A stretch of DNA of 64,000 nucleotides, from NCBI GenBank assembly GCA_034522075.1, contig JAXHLO010000021.1:73970-137969 (forward strand). Direction: 5' to 3'. The notes under the pieces were generated by a model. That model had not been told where the DNA came from, did no database searches, and worked only from the letters and a program-made list of their open reading frames with translations. Position 1 is the first letter of the stretch; every line of letters starts with the position of its first letter. This DNA is from UBA7803 sp034522075. Lineage in GTDB: Bacteria; Pseudomonadota; Gammaproteobacteria; Pseudomonadales; Azotimanducaceae. Position numbers and translations under genes: made by a program. Of this stretch, positions 25,110 to 34,152 are shown one piece after another.

Positions 25110-27400
25110 GATCGCAGCCGGTCGGTGATGGAGCGCAGGTTGATACCACAGCCCGGCTTGCTGCGCAAAGCCGCGTCGTCCGGCAGCGGCAGTTCCACCA
25201 CCTCGGCGCAGCCGTCATGGGCCACCAGGCCGGTGTCGTATTCGATGGTCTGCAGCCGCTGGCCGGGAGTGTGCAGCAGCGGCCGCACGCCCAGGTGGGT
25301 CATGATCTCGTCCCACACTTTCAGCGCTCCGCCGGCACCGGTGAGCCCCATGGTCAGGTTGTCGTCGGTGCCGACCCAGACCACACTCAGGTGTTCGTCG
25401 TCGTAGCCGGCGAACCAGCTGTCGCGGAAGTCGTCGGAGGTGCCGGTTTTACCGGCGGTGCCGGCGCGGGCAAAGCGCGATGTGGCACCTGTGCCCTGCT
25501 GCATCACGGCCTCCAGGGCGCGGGACAGGGTGCGCGCATGATGGGGTTCGATGCGCTGGTCCACGTCCAGGGAGTGTCGGGATACCGGGGCGCCGCTTTC
25601 ATCGAGTACGGCGATGACCGCTTTCGGCCGCATGTGAAAGCCGCCGCTGGCAAAGGTCCCGTAAAGGGTGGCCACTTCCAGCGGCGTCATGGCTTCGGCA
25701 CCCAGCAGCAATGACGGGTAACGGTTCTGGGGCGCAATGCCGGTCAATGTGCCCAGACGTTCGGCGACCGTATTGACGCCGAGCTCCAACCCCAGATTCA
25801 CGGTGGCCAGGTTCAGCGAATCTCCCAGACCGCGGACCAGGGGGACGGATCCGTGAACTTCTTCGTCGAAATTGCGCGGCGACCAGCTGCGTCCGCTCTG
25901 CTCGAGCATGACCGGCGCATCATTGATCATGCTGGCCAGGTGATAGCCCTGCTCGAGGGCGGTCGGATGGACCACCGGTTTGATCAGCGAGCCCACAGGT
26001 CGTCGGGCATTGAGTACCCGGTTGAAGCCGTCGAAGCCGGCGGTGCGCCCGCCGGCCACGGCGAGCACTTCGCCGGTCTGGTTGGCGGTGACCACCACCG
26101 CACCCTGCAGCGACTCGGCGGGCATGTCGCGCTGATGTTCCAGCCGTATCAGCGTTTCCGACAGTGATTGTTCCACGGCATCCTGCACGTTGGGTTCCAG
26201 GGTGGTGAAGATCCGCAGACCCTGGGACGTCAGGTCGTCATCGGCATAGCGCTCGTTGAGCTCCTTGCGCACCAGATCCATGAACGCCGGATGATAGGCG
26301 CCGCCGCTGCGGGTGCCGCTTACCACCTTGAGGGGCATGGCCGTGCTGCGTTCGTAGACAGCTTCCTCGATCAGCGCGCTCTGCTGCATCTTGGCCAGCA
26401 CCAGGTTGCGCCGCGCCAGAGCGCGCTCGGGATGCCGGAACGGGTTGTAGTAGGACGGCCCGCGAATCACCGCGATCAAGGTGGCGATCTCGTCCACGCT
26501 CAACTCGGCAATGGGCTTGTTGAAGTAATACTGGGCGCCCAGGCCGAAGCCATGCACGGCGCGCTGGCCGTCCTGGCCCAGATAGATTTCGTTGATGTAG
26601 GCGTTGAGGATATCCTCCTTGTCGAAACGCGCCTCGAGAATGACGGCCATTGCGACCTCGCGCAGCTTGCGCTCGAAGGTCCGGCGGTTATCGAGGAAGT
26701 AGCTTTTCACCAGTTGCTGGGTGAGGGTGCTGCCGCCCTGACGGATCTCGCCGGCTCGAAGGTTCACCCACATGGCCCGGGCGATGCCCGTCAGGTCGAA
26801 CCCGGCGTGGTCGTCGAAGTTCTGGTCCTCCACGGCTTTCAGGGCGTCGCGCAGCAGATCGGGTATGCGCTCGGGTTGCAGGACCAGGCGGTCTTCGCCG
26901 TGACTGGGGAAGAAACTGCCGATGGTCAGCGGTTCGAGCCGAACCAGCGGGACAGGACGGCCGTTGCTGTCGGCCATATCCGCGATGCCGCCGCCTTCGA
27001 AAGTCAGGCTCACACGCTGGCTGGCGCGCTGGCGCTCCATGAACCGGAATGCCCGCAGATGGATGTCCAGGCGGTTGGCCGTGCGTTTGTAGGTGCCGGG
27101 GGAGGCGGGATTGGCCTGTGCCTGGTAGCCCAGCCGTTCCAGTTCGCCCGTGACGTCGGCCAGATTCAACGCCGCTCCGGGATACAGCTCCAGCGGTTGC
27201 GCATAGATCACCGCCGGTACCGACCAGCGACGGCCTTCGAAGGTGCTGGTGATGGTGCGGTCGAGGTAGAAGAGATAGCCGGCTACGGCGACCACCGCCA
27301 GTGAAGCGCACACCAGTGCACCGAGCAGACCATAGCGCAACCAGCGCGGCAGCTGCCGCCGGGTCTTACGGCGGGCCTTGGAGCGGCGGCGTTCAGCCAC
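25091..27400 (-). CDS. mrcB: Penicillin-binding protein 1B
   Basis: Bifunctional class A PBP, 769 residues, that polymerises lipid II and cross-links peptidoglycan in the periplasm. Order: basic cytoplasmic N-terminus (RRRSKARRKTRRQ), one TM helix (GLLGALVCASLAVVAVAGYLFYL), UB2H-like region, GT51 transglycosylase (catalytic Glu in AVEDQNFDDHAGFD; GGSTLTQQLVKSYFL), and transpeptidase with the triad SLIK, SLN and KTG (AGTAGKTGTSDDFRDSWFAGYD). The UB2H-like segment implies activation by an LpoB-like lipoprotein, which is not recognised here. GTG start at 27400. The TPR lipoprotein gene overlaps its 3' end, and a DUF4126 gene lies 21 bases upstream on the same strand. Confidence 0.95.
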   Translation of the reverse strand: MAERRRSKARRKTRRQLPRWLRYGLLGALVCASLAVVAVAGYLFYLDRTITSTFEGRRWSVPAVIYAQPLELYPGAALNLADVTGELERLGYQAQANPASPGTYKRTANRLDIHLRAFRFMERQRASQRVSLTFEGGGIADMADSNGRPVPLVRLEPLTIGSFFPSHGEDRLVLQPERIPDLLRDALKAVEDQNFDDHAGFDLTGIARAMWVNLRAGEIRQGGSTLTQQLVKSYFLDNRRTFERKLREVAMAVILEARFDKEDILNAYINEIYLGQDGQRAVHGFGLGAQYYFNKPIAELSVDEIATLIAVIRGPSYYNPFRHPERALARRNLVLAKMQQSALIEEAVYERSTAMPLKVVSGTRSGGAYHPAFMDLVRKELNERYADDDLTSQGLRIFTTLEPNVQDAVEQSLSETLIRLEHQRDMPAESLQGAVVVTANQTGEVLAVAGGRTAGFDGFNRVLNARRPVGSLIKPVVHPTALEQGYHLASMINDAPVMLEQSGRSWSPRNFDEEVHGSVPLVRGLGDSLNLATVNLGLELGVNTVAERLGTLTGIAPQNRYPSLLLGAEAMTPLEVATLYGTFASGGFHMRPKAVIAVLDESGAPVSRHSLDVDQRIEPHHARTLSRALEAVMQQGTGATSRFARAGTAGKTGTSDDFRDSWFAGYDDEHLSVVWVGTDDNLTMGLTGAGGALKVWDEIMTHLGVRPLLHTPGQRLQTIEYDTGLVAHDGCAEVVELPLPDDAALRSKPGCGINLRSITDRLRSWIGND

Positions 27401-27421
27401 TACCCGGCGCCGTGAACGGGG

Positions 27422-28075
27422 TCAGACCGATTCCAGTTGCGAACGGGGGTCGCGCTGCTCGCGCTCCCGCACCAGGCCGAGCCAGGTGCCGAGCTTGCGG
27501 AAAACCACTCGCACAGCGCGCCAGAGTTTGGGGAGAAGCCAGCATAACAGCAGCAGAAATACTACGAAGACCGCCAAGAATACCACGGGATGCTGGAGTG
27601 CTGCCCACAGCCCGGCGAACACCGCGATGTCTTCGGCGAACGATACCGTCCAGTTCGAGAAGGGCTCCGGCGAGGTGTTGATCATCACCCGGCTGCCGGC
27701 TTTGGTGGCATGCGTGGCGGCTGTGACGCCGCCGCCCACCAGGCCGGCGGCAACGATCAATGCCGGGGTTACGTCGCCCACGGCGCCGGCGGCCAGGGCG
27801 GCTCCGGCGGGTATGCGGATGAACGTGTGCAGGGCATCCCAGCCGCTATCCACACCGGGGATTTTATCCGCCATGAACTCCACGCAATACATGAAGGCGG
27901 CGGCCAGAATCACCAGCGGGTCCTGTACGACGTCAAGGGCCGGCGGCAGTTCGATGTAGCCCAGGGTACCGCCCATGCCGAGCATGGCGACGGCTGCATA
28001 CAGGTTGATGCCGCTGGCCCAGGCGACCCCCATGGTCAGGGCAATGGTCTGTATCAACGCGTCATATTCGCTCAC
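27422..28075 (-). CDS. DUF4126-domain membrane protein
   Basis: A polytopic inner-membrane protein of about 217 residues. Hydrophobic segments include TIALTMGVAWASGINLYAAVAML, LVILAAAFMYCVEFMADKI, ALAAGAVGDVTPALIVAAGLVGGGV and VVFLAVFVVFLLLLCWLLPKLW. The N-terminal ASGINLYAAV and the EFMADKIPGVDSGWDALHTFIRIPAGA blocks are those of DUF4126, a family of unknown function. I use the GTG at 28075 (VSEYDALIQ), preceded by GAGG; an ATG at 28150 would add 25 residues without family similarity. It probably heads the operon with mrcB. Confidence 0.82.
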   Translation of the reverse strand: MSEYDALIQTIALTMGVAWASGINLYAAVAMLGMGGTLGYIELPPALDVVQDPLVILAAAFMYCVEFMADKIPGVDSGWDALHTFIRIPAGAALAAGAVGDVTPALIVAAGLVGGGVTAATHATKAGSRVMINTSPEPFSNWTVSFAEDIAVFAGLWAALQHPVVFLAVFVVFLLLLCWLLPKLWRAVRVVFRKLGTWLGLVREREQRDPRSQLESV

Positions 28076-28207
28076 GGTGGCCTCGTCGGAGTTTTCTATG
28101 CTGCCGGGAGAATAGCCATTCAACCTGAATGCAGGCTGAAACCGGGCCACGCCGAATGCGTCGGCTGCATCTTGCGGTCACCGGCCCGGCTCTGAAACAA
28201 TGGACGG

Positions 28208-28336
28208 GTCCTAAGGGGTGGTTTCAACCTGAGACACCGTGTGCGCTAAAAGCGCACAAGACGAGTGCGCTCACAGCCGCACGAAACGGTGGACCCTTTG
28301 AACCTGATCCGGTTAACACCGGCGTAGGGATAGGCA
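28208..28336 (+). ncRNA. TPP (thiamine pyrophosphate) riboswitch
   Basis: All conserved thi-box parts are present in order: AAGGGGTGG, the CTGAGA turn (28229-28234), a P3 stem (CACCGT at about 28235 with ACGGTG at about 28287), then ACCCTTTGAACCTGATCC, GGTTAACACCGG and the closing CGTAGGG. P3 carries an enlarged insertion with its own 7-bp hairpin (GTGCGCT/AGCGCAC). The element lies 68 bases upstream of the TonB-dependent receptor ATG. No terminator is obvious between aptamer and gene, so control may be through masking of the ribosome site. Binding of TPP would shut off the receptor. Confidence 0.93.
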
Positions 28337-28403
28337 TTCCTCACAAGGCTGCTTCTCTGCATTCCTTAGGGCGTTCATTTTCCGCAAGACAGGAGTCTGC
28401 AAG

Positions 28404-30494
28404 ATGAAAGCCCGATACTCCGGTTTTCTGCTCATCGGTCTGCTGCTGGCCGGCGCCGCCACTGCGCGCGCCCAGGGCCAGCCAATCGAAGAAATCATCG
28501 TCACGGGAGAGTTGCGCGAAGCGACGCTGTTCGACAGCTCGGCGAGCATCTCGGTGATCGATCTGGAAGATCAGCGCTCCGGCACTGTCAATCACTTGGA
28601 AGAGATCCTCGGCTGGGTGCCGAACGTGAACTTCGCCAGCGGCGGCGGCCGGGCCCGCTTCGTGCAGATGCGCGGTATCGGCGAGCGGGGCCAGTTCGAG
28701 GAGCCCTTGAACCCCTCTGTGGGGCTGGTGCTCGACGGTGTCGACCTGTCCGGGATAGGGGTCACCGCCACGCTGTTCGATGTGGACCAGGTGGAGGTGC
28801 TGCGCGGCCCCCAGGGCACGCTTTACGGCGCCAATGCCCTGGCAGGCCTGATCAACGTGCGCAGCAACGATCCCACCGCGGAGTTCGAGTCACGCCTGCG
28901 CCTGGAAGCCGGAGATTACGGCGCTCGAGGCGTGGGCGGCGTTGTGTCCGGGCCCTTGTCGGAGACGCTGGGCTATCGCATTGCCGCACAGCGCTACCAG
29001 GACGATGGTTTCATGAAGAACCGCTTTCTCGGCCGCGACGATGTCGCCGACCACGATGAACTGACCATACGCGGCAAGCTGCTGTGGACGCCGCAGCCGG
29101 AGCAGACCTGGACGTTCGCCGCGGGCTATGTCGATGCCGACAACGGCTACGATGCATTCTCTCTGGACAACGATCGGACGACGTTGTCCGACGAACCCGG
29201 CCAGGATCAGCAGCAGACCGGTTACGGCAGCGTACACGTGACCTGGGCATTGAACGATGCCGTCGATTTCGTCGGTACCTTTGGCGGTTCACGCAGCGAC
29301 AGCGACTATGGCTACGACGAAGACTGGTCGTTCGAGGGCTTTCATCCGGACGGCTATTCGTCCACCGACCGGTACCTGCGCGAGCGCGACAGTGTGTCGC
29401 TGGATCTGCGTCTGCTGTCGGGTCCGGACGGACGGCTGTGGGGTGACAGCACCGATTGGCTGGTGGGGCTCTACGCACTGGATCAGACTTCCGATCTGGA
29501 ACGCCAGTACACCTTCCTGGCAGAGGATTTCACGAGCCGTTTCGAAACCCGCCGCTTGGCCGCCTACGGCGAGCTCGAGCATGCCTTCACGAAGCGAACC
29601 CGGCTGATATTCGGCCTGCGCGCCGAGCGTCACAGCGCCGACTACGGTAACTCCGACGCTGTGCGCTTCAGCCCCACGGATCACATGCTCGGCGGCCGTC
29701 TGGTGCTGGAGCATGACGCTACCGACAGCGTCATGGGCTATCTGAGTGCCACCCGGGGCTACAAGGTGGGCGGTTTCAATGTCAGCGGCACGCTGGATCC
29801 GGCCTTGCGCGAATACGACCCGGAGACTGTGTGGAATTACGAGGCCGGGCTGAAGGGCACCTGGCTCGACGGCCGCCTGAGTGCCCGGGGTTCGGCTTTC
29901 TACATGCAGCGCGATGACGTACAGGTGGCCACGTCCATCACCATCGAGCGCGACGACGGCAGCGTCGAGTTCATCGACCTGGTCAGCAACGCCGCCGAAG
30001 GCCGCAATCGCGGCCTGGAACTGGAGGTGGACTACCGGCCGCTGGCAGCGCTGTCGCTGTTTGCCAGCCTGGGCATCCTCGATACGCGCTTCGACGACTT
30101 CGTCAACAACAACGGCGAAGATCTCGGCGGCGAAGCGCAGGCTCATGCACCGGACTATCAATTTTTTGCCGGTGCCGAATACCGGTTCGCACCGGGCTGG
30201 TACCTGCGGGTGGAGGCGGAAGGCAAAGACCGCTTCTACTTCTCCAACAGCAACCGCTTCGTCCCCGACCCCGACGACGTGCGCTCCGATGCCTACGAGC
30301 TGTGGAATGCCAGCGTCGGCTATGAAGCGGCGCACTGGAAACTGAAATTGTGGGGCCGCAACCTGACTGACGAGGCCTATGCCGTGCGCGGCTTCTATTT
30401 CGGCAATGATCCTCGCACGGGTTATGAGCCCAATGGTTGGTTCCAGTTCGGTGAGCCGCGACGTTACGGCGTCACGGTGACGCTGTGGAACTGA
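28404..30494 (+). CDS. TonB-dependent receptor, probably for thiamine or a precursor
   Basis: Outer-membrane active transporter, 696 residues. Signal peptide (SGFLLIGLLLAGAATARA), a TonB box (IEEIIVTGE) near residue 30, a plug domain (QVEVLRGPQGTLYGANALAGLINVRS near residue 130) and a 22-strand barrel region follow. AGGAG lies just before the ATG. The TPP riboswitch directly upstream is the main clue to substrate: TPP-regulated TonB receptors are known in gammaproteobacteria and are predicted thiamine transporters. No thiamine biosynthesis or inner-membrane thiamine transporter gene lies nearby, so the inner-membrane partner must be elsewhere. The gene seems monocistronic; the next gene is convergent. 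Confidence 0.9.
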   Translation: MKARYSGFLLIGLLLAGAATARAQGQPIEEIIVTGELREATLFDSSASISVIDLEDQRSGTVNHLEEILGWVPNVNFASGGGRARFVQMRGIGERGQFEEPLNPSVGLVLDGVDLSGIGVTATLFDVDQVEVLRGPQGTLYGANALAGLINVRSNDPTAEFESRLRLEAGDYGARGVGGVVSGPLSETLGYRIAAQRYQDDGFMKNRFLGRDDVADHDELTIRGKLLWTPQPEQTWTFAAGYVDADNGYDAFSLDNDRTTLSDEPGQDQQQTGYGSVHVTWALNDAVDFVGTFGGSRSDSDYGYDEDWSFEGFHPDGYSSTDRYLRERDSVSLDLRLLSGPDGRLWGDSTDWLVGLYALDQTSDLERQYTFLAEDFTSRFETRRLAAYGELEHAFTKRTRLIFGLRAERHSADYGNSDAVRFSPTDHMLGGRLVLEHDATDSVMGYLSATRGYKVGGFNVSGTLDPALREYDPETVWNYEAGLKGTWLDGRLSARGSAFYMQRDDVQVATSITIERDDGSVEFIDLVSNAAEGRNRGLELEVDYRPLAALSLFASLGILDTRFDDFVNNNGEDLGGEAQAHAPDYQFFAGAEYRFAPGWYLRVEAEGKDRFYFSNSNRFVPDPDDVRSDAYELWNASVGYEAAHWKLKLWGRNLTDEAYAVRGFYFGNDPRTGYEPNGWFQFGEPRRYGVTVTLWN

Positions 30495-30528
30495 CGGCCG
30501 GCGGTGACTTACTCGACTGCCAGCCGGG

Positions 30529-31212
30529 CTACGGCGTCTCGGCGGATTGTTCCAGGGCGATGATGTGATCGAGGACATCCAGCGCTGTGCGCCGGCCCAC
30601 TTCCATGCCGATGCGGTATTTGTCGTCCACCACCAGCGTCGGCACACTGGCGATGCGCAGCTCACGCTGGTCGCGCTCGGCCTGGCGGAAGCGGCTGCGC
30701 ACAGCGGTCGAGTCGAAGGCGCGCAGGAAGTCTTCCCGGCTGACGCCGTAGCCGTCCACGTAGTCCGCCACCATTTCGGCGGACAGGAACTGACGCCCCT
30801 GGTCGTGGATGGCGCTGAACAGCCGCTCGTGGTTCCGCTCCAGGGCGCCTAGCTCGTCGAGGGCAAGATAGGTGCGTGCCAGCAGTGCCCACACCGGTGA
30901 GAACGTGACCGGCGTGCGCTGGAACTCCACGCCGTCGGGCTTGCCGGCCTGCCAGTCTTCGATCATGGGGTCGAAGTTGCGGCAGTGGATGCACGCATAG
31001 GAGAAAAACTCACGCACTTCTATGGGCTCGCCCGGGCGCCGGCCCCTGGCATCTTCGATCACCTCATAGTGCGTGCCTGCCTGGAACTCACCCTCCGTCA
31101 AACCGGTGCTGTACACCAGGCCGTAGCCGATGACGATGACGACGATGGCCGCGACCACGCCGATGATGGTGTTGCGGGTGCGGATGACCTGGCGTTCTTT
31201 TCGGGTTGGCAT
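30529..31212 (-). CDS. DsbA-like thioredoxin-fold protein, membrane-anchored, CIHC
   Basis: A 227-residue periplasmic thiol oxidoreductase. An uncleaved-looking N-terminal TM helix (TIIGVVAAIVVIVIGYGLVY) follows a basic start. The thioredoxin-like domain has the block EVREFFSYACIHCRNFDPMIEDW with a CIHC active site (E. coli DsbA has CPHC) and the cis-Pro loop as SVPTLVV. DsbA proteins put disulfides into secreted proteins and are reoxidised by DsbB; no dsbB is in the window. The altered dipeptide should change redox potential. It is divergent from a glutaredoxin, with 132 bases between the two starts. Confidence 0.88.
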   Translation of the reverse strand: MPTRKERQVIRTRNTIIGVVAAIVVIVIGYGLVYSTGLTEGEFQAGTHYEVIEDARGRRPGEPIEVREFFSYACIHCRNFDPMIEDWQAGKPDGVEFQRTPVTFSPVWALLARTYLALDELGALERNHERLFSAIHDQGRQFLSAEMVADYVDGYGVSREDFLRAFDSTAVRSRFRQAERDQRELRIASVPTLVVDDKYRIGMEVGRRTALDVLDHIIALEQSAETP

Positions 31213-31344
31213 TGTGGCTCCGGCAGCGATTCCTGGCGCAAGTGTAACCAGACGCAGCTCATTCGTCGCCTCGCCTCAGGCTCTGCGGCGCCTGCAGCAG
31301 CCCGGTATGGCATACTGCCGGGCCGATTCAGCCAGAGTTCCGAA

Positions 31345-31602
31345 ATGGCGGAAACCTATACGCTCTATCACTACGCCAGTTGCCCGTTCTGTGCCCGGGT
31401 GCGGCAGTTCCTCGACCAGGCGGGCATCGAGTTGCCCATGCGCGACATTCTGCGCGATCCTGCGGCGCGCCGTGAACTCATCGACGGCGGCGGCCGGGCC
31501 ACCGTGCCGTGCCTGCGCATCGAACGTGATGGAACCGTGCGCTGGCTGTACGAATCCCTGGACATCATCGACTACCTGAAACGCCGGTATGCGAACGCGT
31601 AG
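31345..31602 (+). CDS. Glutaredoxin family protein
   Basis: An 85-residue cytoplasmic glutaredoxin. The active site is CPFC (YHYASCPFCARVRQFLDQAG), followed by the TVP cis-Pro motif (ATVPCLRIERDG) and the glutathione-binding end WLYESLDIIDYLKRRY. Glutaredoxins reduce disulfides or mixed disulfides with glutathione. Only ATG 31345 gives the right length; upstream codons in this frame have no family similarity. A CATACT -10-like sequence lies about 30 bases upstream. It is divergent from the DsbA-like gene. Confidence 0.9.
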   Translation: MAETYTLYHYASCPFCARVRQFLDQAGIELPMRDILRDPAARRELIDGGGRATVPCLRIERDGTVRWLYESLDIIDYLKRRYANA

Positions 31603-31686
31603 CACGACTGCCGAGCGTTTGGCGCGCCCGGCGGCTTCTGCTATGTTCCGGCGCACCCGAATATCCAACCACCAAGGGAGCTCCCC

Positions 31687-32727
31687 ATGAAGCTAGGGCT
31701 GATCAGCGGCTATTCCGGCCGCAAAATGCACATTCCCATCGATCAGGTGAAACACGCCGAGAGTCTGGGTTACGAATCCATCTGGACCGCCGAAGCCTAC
31801 GGTTCCGACGCTGTGACGCCGGCGGCGTGGATTCTCGCCCAGACCACCAAGATCAAGGCAGGGACCGCCATCATGCAGATGCCGGCGCGTACCCCGGCCA
31901 TGGCCGCCATGACGGCCATGAGTCTGGCCGAGCTGTCCGGCGGGCGCTTCATCTGCGGCGTGGGCGCCTCCGGCCCGCAGGTCGTGGAAGGCTGGCACGG
32001 CGTGCCTTACGGCAAGCCGGTCACGCGGCTCAAGGAATACATCACCATCATGAAGCAGATCATCGCCCGGGAAGGGCCCATGACCTATGACGGCAAGATG
32101 TACCAGCTTCCCTACAAGGGCGAAGGCTCCACCGGTCTCGGCAAACCGCTGAAGAGCATTCTGCACTGCGAGGAAGACATTCCCATCTATGCCGCCACCA
32201 TCACCCCCAACGGCGTAGCAGCGGCCGCGGAGGTAGCGGACGGTTTCTTCCCGGTATGGATGGATCCGGAGCAATATCACGTATTCCAGGAACCTGTGGA
32301 GAAAGGCTTTGCCCGCGCCGGCAACGGCAAAGATCTGAGCCAGTTCGATATCGCGCCGTTCGTCACCTGTGTAATGGGCGACGACGTGGAGAAGTGCATG
32401 CAGCCCATCCGCGGTGCCATGGCGCTGTATATCGGCGGCATGGGCGCGCGGGACAAGAATTTCTATAACGACTACGCCAAACGCCTCGGTTTCGAGGAGG
32501 CCGCGGTGAAGATCCAGGACCTGTTTCTGGACGGTAAGAAGGACGAAGCCATGGCGGCGGTGCCGGCCGAGCTGATCGACGCCTGCCACCTGGTGGGTCC
32601 GGCGGACCGCATTAAGGATCGGCTGCAGCGCTGGAAAGAAGCGGGCAAGAAGGGCCATGTTTCCAGCATGCTGATCGGCTCACAGCAGCCGGAAGCACTG
32701 CAACTGCTGGCGGAGAACATTCTGTAG
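31687..32727 (+). CDS. LLM-class F420-dependent oxidoreductase (copy 1)
   Basis: Luciferase-like monooxygenase-fold protein of 346 residues, a TIM barrel that binds a flavin or F420H2 cofactor. It has the family N-terminus (MKLGLISGYSGRKMHIPIDQVKHAESLGYESIWTAE), a barrel-strand block ELSGGRFICGVGASGPQVVEGWHG, and the late motif AEVADGFFPVW. It resembles mycobacterial F420-dependent LLM enzymes more than FMN luciferases. AAGGAG precedes the ATG. With an F420 biosynthesis operon in the window, use of F420 is likely; the substrate is unknown. It stands alone, followed by a REP element. Confidence 0.85.
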   Translation: MKLGLISGYSGRKMHIPIDQVKHAESLGYESIWTAEAYGSDAVTPAAWILAQTTKIKAGTAIMQMPARTPAMAAMTAMSLAELSGGRFICGVGASGPQVVEGWHGVPYGKPVTRLKEYITIMKQIIAREGPMTYDGKMYQLPYKGEGSTGLGKPLKSILHCEEDIPIYAATITPNGVAAAAEVADGFFPVWMDPEQYHVFQEPVEKGFARAGNGKDLSQFDIAPFVTCVMGDDVEKCMQPIRGAMALYIGGMGARDKNFYNDYAKRLGFEEAAVKIQDLFLDGKKDEAMAAVPAELIDACHLVGPADRIKDRLQRWKEAGKKGHVSSMLIGSQQPEALQLLAENIL

Positions 32728-32742
32728 GAACTGGCGGTGACA

Positions 32743-32826
32743 GTGGGAGCGGTCTCCAGGTGGGAGCGGTCTCCAGACCGCGATTCGCCCACGCGAGTCC
32801 AATCGCGGTCTGGAGACCGCTCCCAC
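32743..32826. repeat. REP cluster with a 26-bp perfect inverted repeat
   Basis: Arms at 32760-32785 and 32801-32826 are perfect 26-base inverted repeats around a 15-base loop, starting with GTGGGAGCGG. A second, truncated direct copy of the head lies at 32743-32759. The cluster sits between a plus-strand LLM gene (stop 32727) and a minus-strand aminotransferase gene (stop 32830), where it may act as a two-way transcription terminator and mRNA 3' stabiliser. Confidence 0.9.
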
Positions 32827-32829
32827 AAA

Positions 32830-34152
32830 TCAGGGGGCCAGCTCGTCAATAGCTTCGCCGATGGCGTTGACCACGGCGTCGATCTCGGCGCGTTCGACGA
32901 TGAACGGCAAGCCGAGCTGCACGGTGTCGCCGCCGTGGCGCACGTAGAAGCCTTTCTTCCAGCACTTCATGGCGATCTGATAGGGCCGCAACGTCGGATC
33001 GCTCCCCGCGGGCTCGATAGTGATGGCGCCGGCCAGCCCGCAGTTGCGGATATCCTTGATGTAACGGTTGGCGCCCTTGAGCCCGTGCAGGGCCGCTTCG
33101 AACGGCGCTGCCATGTCCCGGGCTCGATCGATGAGCCCGTCCCGGGCCAGCAGCTCCAGCGATGCCAGACCGGCGGCGCAGGCCACCGGATGGCCGGAGT
33201 AGGTATAACCGTGGGGCAGCTCGATGGCGTGCTCGGCGCCGCCGGCCTCTATTACCGCCTGATAGATGTCGCCGCGGACGGCCACGGCGCCCATGGGGAT
33301 GACCCCGTTGGTGAGCTGCTTGGCCATGCCGACGATGTCCGGCACGGCGCCGAAGGCTGCCGCGCCGGTCCAGGCGCCTACCCGGCCGAAGGCGGTAATG
33401 ACCTCATCGAATATCAGCAGAATCTCGTGCCTGTTGCAGATCTCCTGCAGACGGCTCAGGTAGCCCTGGGGCGGCGGCAGCACCCCGGCAGAGCCGGCCA
33501 TGGGCTCGACAATGACGGCGGCGATATTGGAAGCGTCGTGCAGGGCCACCAGCTCTTCCAGGGCATCGGCCAGGTGTGCCCCGTGCTCGGGCAGGCCGCG
33601 GCTGAAGGCGTTCTCCGGGAGCAGGGTGTGGGGCAGATGGTCGGCCTCGATGCCCTGTCCCCAGAGCTTGCGGTTGGTGCCGATGCCGCCGAAGCTGATG
33701 CCGCCCCAGCTTGCCCCGTGGTAGCCCTTGGCCCGGCCGATGATGCGGGTCTTGGTGGGCCGGCCGCACTGGCGCCAGTAGGCGCGGGCGATCTTGGTGG
33801 CGGTATCCGCGGATTCCGAGCCCGAGTTGGTGAAGAACACGTGGTCGAGGCCGTCGGGCATGACGTCGACGATGCGCTCGGCCAGCTCGAAGGCGCCGGG
33901 ATGGCCGTACTGGAAAGCCGGTGCGTAATCCAGGCGTGACAGTTGGCGGGTGATGGCCTCCGCGATCTCCGGGCGGTTGTGGCCGGCACCGCACGTCCAC
34001 AGTCCCGACAAGCCATCGAACACGCGGCGGCCGTCGGCATCGGTGAAATAGGCTCCCTCAGCTTCGACGATCATGCGCGGGTTGTTTTTGAACTCGCGGT
34101 TCGCGGTATAGGGCATCCAGTAAGCGTCGAGACCGGACCGGGATGTGCTCAT
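32830..34152 (-). CDS. Class III aminotransferase (omega-amino acid:pyruvate type)
   Basis: PLP-dependent fold-type I transaminase of 440 residues, probably transferring amino groups from beta-alanine or another terminal amine to pyruvate. The N-terminal segment MPYTANREFKNNPRMIVEAEGAYFTDADGRRVFDGLSGLWTCGAGHNRPEI follows beta-alanine:pyruvate transaminases closely. The PLP aspartate lies in LLIFDEVITAFGR and the Schiff-base Lys in MAKQLTNGVIPMGAV. The ATG at 34152 overlaps the stop of the APH-type kinase gene as ATGA, so the two are coupled. Substrate range is uncertain in this family. Confidence 0.9.
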   Translation of the reverse strand: MSTSRSGLDAYWMPYTANREFKNNPRMIVEAEGAYFTDADGRRVFDGLSGLWTCGAGHNRPEIAEAITRQLSRLDYAPAFQYGHPGAFELAERIVDVMPDGLDHVFFTNSGSESADTATKIARAYWRQCGRPTKTRIIGRAKGYHGASWGGISFGGIGTNRKLWGQGIEADHLPHTLLPENAFSRGLPEHGAHLADALEELVALHDASNIAAVIVEPMAGSAGVLPPPQGYLSRLQEICNRHEILLIFDEVITAFGRVGAWTGAAAFGAVPDIVGMAKQLTNGVIPMGAVAVRGDIYQAVIEAGGAEHAIELPHGYTYSGHPVACAAGLASLELLARDGLIDRARDMAAPFEAALHGLKGANRYIKDIRNCGLAGAITIEPAGSDPTLRPYQIAMKCWKKGFYVRHGGDTVQLGLPFIVERAEIDAVVNAIGEAIDELAP

